This document shows, one piece after another, positions 59,011 through 64,000 of a DNA stretch of 64,000 bases (positions are counted from its first letter, which is position 1; each line of letters opens with the position of its first letter). Source of the stretch: Leishmania martiniquensis. Lineage: Eukaryota; Euglenozoa; Kinetoplastea; Trypanosomatida; Trypanosomatidae. Made by a program: the position numbers and the translations under genes. The stretch lies in assembly GCF_017916325.1 (NCBI RefSeq), contig NC_090170.1:1771501-1835500 (forward strand), read 5' to 3'. Below the pieces are notes generated by a model, which was not told the origin of the DNA, did no database searches, and saw only the letters and a program-made list of their open reading frames with translations.

Positions 59011-59673
59011 ATGGCCACCATTACAGAGTGGATGGTGCTGGAAAAGGAGCGGCAGAACGCTGCCAGGCGTGAGGCGCTGAACATCCGCAACCAAAGGGTG
59101 TCTCATGCGGCTGAGCTCGATCCCAACTTCCCACCGGAGTGCTGCTGTGTGAAGCCGATCATCTACCATAACATCCGAGAGCAGGTGCCCATACCTCAGC
59201 AGCGGTTCATGTACATCCTAGCGGGCCTGTACATTACCTTGGTAGTGCTTATCATCTTCAACATTGCGGCTGCGGTCGTGGCCTTCGCACTTGGCGGAAA
59301 CGCAATGCACTTTGGTCTCTCCTTCCTGTACCTGCTGGGGCTCCCTGGCGCGTGGATTGCGTGGTATTACAACGTGTATTGCGCCATCGTGTTTTCTTCT
59401 CGACCGCGGCAGCTGCTTGCCCTGCTTGGTCTACTCATAGGCTTCGGGTTCGATGTGTGGATGGCGGTAGGCGTCGTCGGCTTTGGAGGCTGTGGCTGGT
59501 TCTACGCCCTCAGCTTAAAGGACAAGGTGGCCCCATTTGTGCTGGTTCTCTTGAGTGCGATTCTGTGGTCGCTCCACGCCGTTGCACTGTGCGTGATGAT
59601 GCTTCGTTACTGGCGCGTCTCGGGAGGGCTGTTGAAGAACGCGGCAAGCATCTACCGCGAGAGCATTGTTTAG
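59011..59673 (+). CDS. SCAMP-like secretory carrier membrane protein
   Basis: The 220-residue protein has a charged, helical N-terminus, then a SCAMP-like NFPPECCC / IYHNIREQVP stretch (about 30-60) and four membrane segments at about 66-95, 99-125, 130-160 and 172-197. SCAMPs are four-span proteins of recycling vesicles and the trans-Golgi, acting in exocytosis and endocytosis. N-terminal NPF repeats found in animal members are missing, as in short plant and protist forms. I start it at 59011, where homology begins; the frame is open upstream to 58069 but that part is low-complexity. A repeat element lies inverted 76 nt after the stop. Confidence 0.85.
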   Translation: MATITEWMVLEKERQNAARREALNIRNQRVSHAAELDPNFPPECCCVKPIIYHNIREQVPIPQQRFMYILAGLYITLVVLIIFNIAAAVVAFALGGNAMHFGLSFLYLLGLPGAWIAWYYNVYCAIVFSSRPRQLLALLGLLIGFGFDVWMAVGVVGFGGCGWFYALSLKDKVAPFVLVLLSAILWSLHAVALCVMMLRYWRVSGGLLKNAASIYRESIV

Positions 59674-59748
59674 GTGTCTGTACGCGCCACGTAGCAGAGG
59701 CAGCGCCTCTTTACGATTGCACATCACTCTCGAAAGGAGAGAGACTCT

Positions 59749-60256
59749 CTTCCCGGCCCCCAATACGCTCACTTCTGCCATTGAGCACCAGGTCGCCCTG
59801 CCCTCGGCCGGCCGCAGACTGCCCGACCGTATCCTGCTGCGAGGCAGCCCCAAGCACGGCGCCAGGGCAAGGCCGCGACCCGGTGCTTCGTAGCACGGCC
59901 TCCCCCCCTCCACGAAACTCTGCCCGCTACGCAGCTCGCCCCCTCACGAGCAGTGGGCTGCCTGACAGCTGGCTGGCGCGCTGCCCATCCACGCGGACCG
60001 CACAGGCCTGCACACCGTCGCTGCCCGCCCCTACGCGCCACCCCAAAGGACCGGGCCGCTGATACCAGCAAGCGGCACCGCGCTGCAGCTGCCCACGCGC
60101 CGTGGGGGCTTGACACTCCGCCACCACGGGCAGCGGTGGTGCATGCGGCAGGGGGTAGAGGCAGGGCGGCTCGGCTCACCCGCACAGAGCGTGGGGGTGT
60201 GCTGGACCTCCGAGATGCCGCCCCTCCCGCTCCCTTCCTCTCCAGCGTTATCGATG
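59749..60256 (-). mobile_element. SIDER-like dispersed repeat, copy C (inverted)
   Basis: This copy is on the minus strand. It matches copy A without any difference I could find over its ~440-bp core, has one substitution in the shared variable tail (59760 region), and lacks ~19 bp close to its 5' end (near 60222). It lies in the probable 3' UTR of the SCAMP-like gene, antisense to transcription. Near identity to copy A including the tail suggests a very recent common source or gene conversion. Confidence 0.85.
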
Positions 60257-61824
60257 GCCACTGCGGCACTGCATAAGAGGAAGAGACGGATTCGCGACGC
60301 GTAGTTCCGAAGCTGGTCGCAAGCCTTTTTGCCTTGTGTGTGCCTCCGATGAGGGGGTTGTCGACGCGGCGTGGGTGTGTCGGTAGTGCACGGGCCATGT
60401 TTCTGTACGATTTCTCTTCATCAGCTCCCTCCATCTGTGTCGGCCGTTCACTAATGATTCACTCATAGCCGTTTTTCATGTCACTGTGCGAGCAATTGAT
60501 TACGCGGTGCTGTCGTGCCCTGTCGTGTGTGTGTGTGCGTTCTTCTGCCGTTTTTTTTTTGTTTACGCTGCCCTCCCCCTCTCTCGCCGTCTCACTGTGT
60601 GTATGTGTGTGTGCACGTGTCGGGTGGCTCTGATGTCTTTGAGCGCTTTCTTGTCTTTTTGCTTCCCTTTGTTTCTGTTGTTGTGCTGCAGTGCAGTGCA
60701 GTGCTGCCGCTTTTTTTCTTTCCTTCTTGTGAGTGTGTGTGGTGCTTACTGAGTCACTCTTTACCTTTTTTTTTGCCCGGAGTTAGTTGCTCCCGCACCT
60801 CCGCACGATTTGCGTGCGTGTGCCGATGGCAGATAGGGAGAAGGGGGATTACTGTGGAGAAAAATGATGCAGGTGATTGAGGCGCCCATTTTTACTGTGC
60901 AGGTCCGAACATGGTATCCGGGGTGTCTTCTAGCCCCCCTTTTTTTCGCTGCAATCTTCGGTGCTGTTTCCCCTTTTCCTTTTCTTAAGAGATCAGTGCA
61001 GGCAGGTAGTGGGCACCGGTGCGCACCTCGTGCCACTAGGGCTTCCTCACATCCAATTCCACTCGGCACTCACTTGAGCTTGCATTTTCGTGTGCATGCG
61101 CCGGAGGTGGAACTGCCGCTTCGCGCACGCATTCAGCAATCTTTCAGCAAAGCCCATCGAAGACGTACGCTCATGTCGCCTGAGGGTGGCGGCCCTCTCC
61201 AGACTCGGGAGGGGGTAATCGTGCCAGAGGGAAAGGGCCTAAAGTCTCACAAATGTGCGGCCAACGCTGGCTGCTTCGTATACGTCGCCTGCTCCTCTGC
61301 AAAGTGCAATGAAGACGAGGAAATCCAAGGAACGCTTCTGGATGCATCCCCCCTTCGGGCTCGCTTATTTTGGCGGCAAGTGACACCTCCACTTCCTTCC
61401 CACCCTTCTCCTCCTTTCTGTGTGCTTCCTTCTCATGAGGCATCATGTCGTCTGCCACATTCTCAAAGAAGCTTTGTAGGGGGGGCTCGACACTTCGCGA
61501 ACAGGGGAGAGGAAACAGCCAGACTCGTGAGCGACAAACGAGTGGTGCGCGTCGGCTGCGATTGAGCTGCATCACTTCGACGCATACGCAAATACCTGAC
61601 GTAAGGGCGCTGTGCAGGAGGGGGCCATCGAGAGGTCGCGCACAGACGGGGGTGAGGTCAGCGTTTGCGTCTGTGAGTGTCTCCGTCTGTGCTCCTCCAC
61701 GCCTCTTCCTCTTTACCGGTCCTTCTCCGAACTTTCGACCACTTTAGCTGCCCTCAGCACCGTGCCTCGCAGCGTAGCATCGCTCTTAACGGAGCGGAAA
61801 TTCACCATTGGCAACTCCGCCGCC
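60257..61824. other. Intergenic region before the AMP-deaminase-like gene
   Basis: About 1.6 kb with GT-rich stretches (60523-60540, 60595-60620), T-runs at 60550-60560 and 60765-60775, a CAG/CTGCAGTG-like patch near 60686-60710, and a C/T tract at 61680-61740. An open frame at 60864-61565 lacks coding character. No gene is called. Confidence 0.6.
61680..61757 (+). promoter_or_regulatory. Predicted spliced-leader acceptor for the AMP-deaminase-like gene
   Basis: A C/T-rich tract is followed by CCCTCAG with AG at 61756-61757, giving a 67-nt leader before the ATG at 61825. Confidence 0.5.
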
Positions 61825-64000
61825 ATGCCCACGCTACCGGAGCTTTACCAGGGTGTTGCCGCCCAACCGGTATCTTCGCAGAATGATTCTGTTCTCACGG
61901 CCCCCTTTCCAGAAACAGGCGACCACTCGCACAGCCGCCTCGGTGCTTCCCGCAAAGGCCTCCCCCATGAGCCGTCAGAGATGTTTCAAGTCGTCATTGA
62001 CGGCGATGACGGGGGCGTTGAGATGCGGCGCGTGCATGGCCGCATCGAGGCTGCCTTGCGTGTACGCTCACTGTACCGGCCGCTTGAGGCTCGTGCGGGT
62101 GGCTGGAAGCGGGCGAACCCATACATGTCAGCCCCATTACCCGGCCGTGTCACGGTTGCCCAAGAGAACGGCGTCTACCAAGTCTCGGATCATGACACGT
62201 CACTATTTCTCCCTATACCGACGTGGTCGCAGTACGCGATGGACGTGCAGAAGGTGCGGCTCACTGTCGGAAACGCCGGCTGCATCAACGCCTGCCACCA
62301 TCGCCTTGGCATTATGCAAGAGCGCTCCCGCATGTTCTTCTTACTCAATGCAGAGATGGAAGAGCGGGCAAATTATCACAAAGCCGGCGGCGTCTTCTCT
62401 GCTGCGAGGAAAGTGGACAACGCAGTGCTGCTCAGCGAGTCGATGGACGCACGGGAGCTGCTGGAGGGGGCGAAGGAGATGTGCCGACGCAGTCCGGAGG
62501 CATCAGTGCGCCTGCGCGACGGTTCGAGCTCCACACTTCGTGAGCTGCTCGATGCCTACGGCGTCCCCTCTGCGGACGACCTTACACTGGCCGGCCTCGG
62601 ATGGCAGGCAGAGAAGGACGCACCTCACGAGGTTCAGAGCAACTCTGCAGATTACGAGAGCATGGCTGCCCTTGGTGCAGAGCTGCGCTTCTCATTCACT
62701 GCTTTGCAGGGGTTCCTGTGCGAGAAGGTGCTGCGGCGCGCGCTGGCCAGGGCAGAGCGACCATCACTTAACCCGCAGGCCGCTGAGTACAGCCTGACAC
62801 TCTATGGCCTGCACGCCTCCGAGCTGAGCGATCTGGCGGAGCTGATACGGCGGAAGCTAGAGGGCCCGCATCCGCAGGTGCGGTACATCTTGGGCCTCTG
62901 CTTCACCGAGTCACCGCCCTTCGAGGTGGTAAGCGACTGCACGACGCTGCAGGACCAGCTGGACAACCTCTTTCTCGCTCTCTTCAAGGCTACCTTGGCT
63001 CCAGACGACCCGAGCAATGCTGGTGTGGCGTGGCTGCTGGGGCAGGTGGGTGGCCTGCAGATGCTGCATGCACGAGACTGGCCTGGCCGAGACTTCAACG
63101 AAACGGCCCCGCCGCCTGATCAGGTGCGGATCTCGGACCAGCAGAGCGAGCTCTACTACATGTACTACCTATATGCGAACCTCGTTGTGCTGAACAGCCT
63201 GCGGCGACGCAAGGGGCTTGAGCCGCTTCAGCTGCGCTGCACTGGCAACAAGCCGACTGGGATGGACGACGTGATCGGCGCCTACATTCTCTCTGACGTC
63301 ATCACCCGCGCGACCAAGATTACGGACTACCCCGTGCTGCAGTACCTGTGCGGCCTGCATCGTGTTGGCTTGACGGTGTCGCCGCTGTGCGATCACATGG
63401 AGGGCATCGTGGCATACAAGGACCACCCGCTTCCTCATTTTCTGCACCGCTGTCTGCACATCACGCTGTCAACCGACTCGCCACTGCGCTACCACCACAA
63501 CCCTCGCGCCCTCATTGAGGAGTACGCCACGGCGCAGAAGATATTTCGACTGAGCTCGCTTGACATGACAGAGCTGGCGCACAACAGTGCACTCATGTCC
63601 TCCTTCTCTCCGGAGGTGAAGCGGCAGTGGCTCGGGGACGACTACCATCTGGGCGTCGAGGGCAACGACTTCGAGCTGAGCCACGTCACCAACGCACGGC
63701 TCGCGTTCCGCGAGGAGGCATGGCAGCTAGAACGCGACATGATGCGTGACCTTAGCTTGCACACCACTCAGGAGGTTGGTGCCGGGCTCAGTCGCTGGCA
63801 TCACCTCAGCAACGTGCAGGAGGTAGAGTACGATACGGTCATGGACAACCGCGTCCGATTCCCACGCACGGTGCTCAAGGGACCACACAAGGACCCGAAG
63901 GCGGTGAGAGCGGCACCGAGTGTTGCACGCGCACTCGACATGCGCCACCAGTATATCTGGCGCCCGCCCCCGCCGTGGGAGACGTCGCAGCGGCACGGCG
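61825..64000 (+). CDS. AMP-deaminase-like protein with lost zinc ligands (3' end beyond window)
   Basis: The frame runs from the ATG at 61825 past the window end (725 codons seen). Family stretches are clear: KVDNAVLLSESMD, PVLQYLCGLHRVGLTVSPL, LSTDSPLRYHHNPRALIEEY, LSSLDMTELAHNSALMSSF and KRQWLG. Active AMP deaminases turn AMP into IMP using one zinc ion. Here the first zinc motif HVH is AVL (residues 200-202), the RPHxGE region is RCTGNK (471-476) with no His or Glu, and the catalytic-site HG is RA (495-496). One Asp of STDDP is kept (551) and the next is Ser. Deaminase activity is therefore improbable. N-terminal residues 1-50 look disordered. It could be a regulatory partner of an active paralogue; Leishmania has several AMPD genes. 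The ATG follows a good trans-splice acceptor. Confidence 0.92.
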   Translation, partial: MPTLPELYQGVAAQPVSSQNDSVLTAPFPETGDHSHSRLGASRKGLPHEPSEMFQVVIDGDDGGVEMRRVHGRIEAALRVRSLYRPLEARAGGWKRANPYMSAPLPGRVTVAQENGVYQVSDHDTSLFLPIPTWSQYAMDVQKVRLTVGNAGCINACHHRLGIMQERSRMFFLLNAEMEERANYHKAGGVFSAARKVDNAVLLSESMDARELLEGAKEMCRRSPEASVRLRDGSSSTLRELLDAYGVPSADDLTLAGLGWQAEKDAPHEVQSNSADYESMAALGAELRFSFTALQGFLCEKVLRRALARAERPSLNPQAAEYSLTLYGLHASELSDLAELIRRKLEGPHPQVRYILGLCFTESPPFEVVSDCTTLQDQLDNLFLALFKATLAPDDPSNAGVAWLLGQVGGLQMLHARDWPGRDFNETAPPPDQVRISDQQSELYYMYYLYANLVVLNSLRRRKGLEPLQLRCTGNKPTGMDDVIGAYILSDVITRATKITDYPVLQYLCGLHRVGLTVSPLCDHMEGIVAYKDHPLPHFLHRCLHITLSTDSPLRYHHNPRALIEEYATAQKIFRLSSLDMTELAHNSALMSSFSPEVKRQWLGDDYHLGVEGNDFELSHVTNARLAFREEAWQLERDMMRDLSLHTTQEVGAGLSRWHHLSNVQEVEYDTVMDNRVRFPRTVLKGPHKDPKAVRAAPSVARALDMRHQYIWRPPPPWETSQRHG

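Noticed and set aside
60864..61565. Open frame of 233 codons upstream of the AMPD-like gene
   Set aside because: No domain, mixed composition, and it lies in the expected 5' flank with pyrimidine tracts; coding bias is absent.
1..64000. A strand-switch region or convergent gene units
   Set aside because: All supported genes lie on the + strand, so no switch is present in the window.

Overview
The window reads as one stretch of a trypanosomatid chromosome, most likely Leishmania or a close relative. Every convincing gene lies on the + strand. None needs an intron. Genes are separated by 0.5-3 kb of pyrimidine-rich sequence with GT/CA and AT microsatellites, as expected for a polycistronic unit matured by trans-splicing. 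Coding DNA is GC-rich with mostly G/C third bases. The order GcvH - GAPDH-like - CYP40 - AMP-deaminase-like fits my memory of the right part of L. major chromosome 35, which I could not check.

Layout. 0-5 kb: a small unknown protein and a CLEC16A/FPL-domain protein. 6.3-10.8 kb: a very large protein made of five tandem ~295-residue SET-type repeats, each a degenerate half plus a fuller half. 12-16.4 kb: an extended-PHD protein, a LAMTOR2-like Roadblock protein and an Oxa1/YidC-like inner-membrane protein. 17-24 kb: phosphatidylserine decarboxylase, a coiled-coil protein, a permuted-papain-like protein without its catalytic residues, and a pseudokinase. 25.9-37.1 kb: Sec63, Cgr1, a dual-specificity phosphatase, SNAP50 (SL RNA/snRNA transcription factor) and katanin p80. 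40-47.7 kb: PACRG, a kinesin, a luminal HSP110/GRP170-like chaperone and glycine-cleavage H protein; the kinesin and chaperone are less GC-rich than their neighbours. 50.8-64 kb: a GAPDH-like protein lacking the active-site Cys, a DUF1761 membrane protein, cyclophilin 40, a SCAMP-like protein, and the start of an AMP-deaminase-like protein that has lost its zinc ligands.

A ~0.5 kb SIDER-like dispersed repeat occurs four times: A at 27.4 kb, B at 39.0 kb, C at 59.7 kb (inverted) and D at 1.25 kb (truncated). A, B and C are almost identical and could drive rearrangement or amplification. Decayed coiled-coil pseudogenes lie at 38.3-39.0 kb (abutting copy B) and 49.4-50.0 kb. A strange C-rich, T-poor tract lies at 41.14-41.53 kb just before the kinesin.

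The genes do not form one pathway, as is normal for trypanosomatid units. Loose themes are microtubule/axoneme biology (katanin p80, PACRG, kinesin), mitochondrial metabolism and biogenesis (PSD, Oxa1-like, GcvH), the secretory pathway (Sec63, GRP170-like, SCAMP), and an unusual number of enzyme-fold proteins that have lost catalytic residues. No tRNA, rRNA or CRISPR was recognised by eye; small snoRNA-type genes cannot be excluded.
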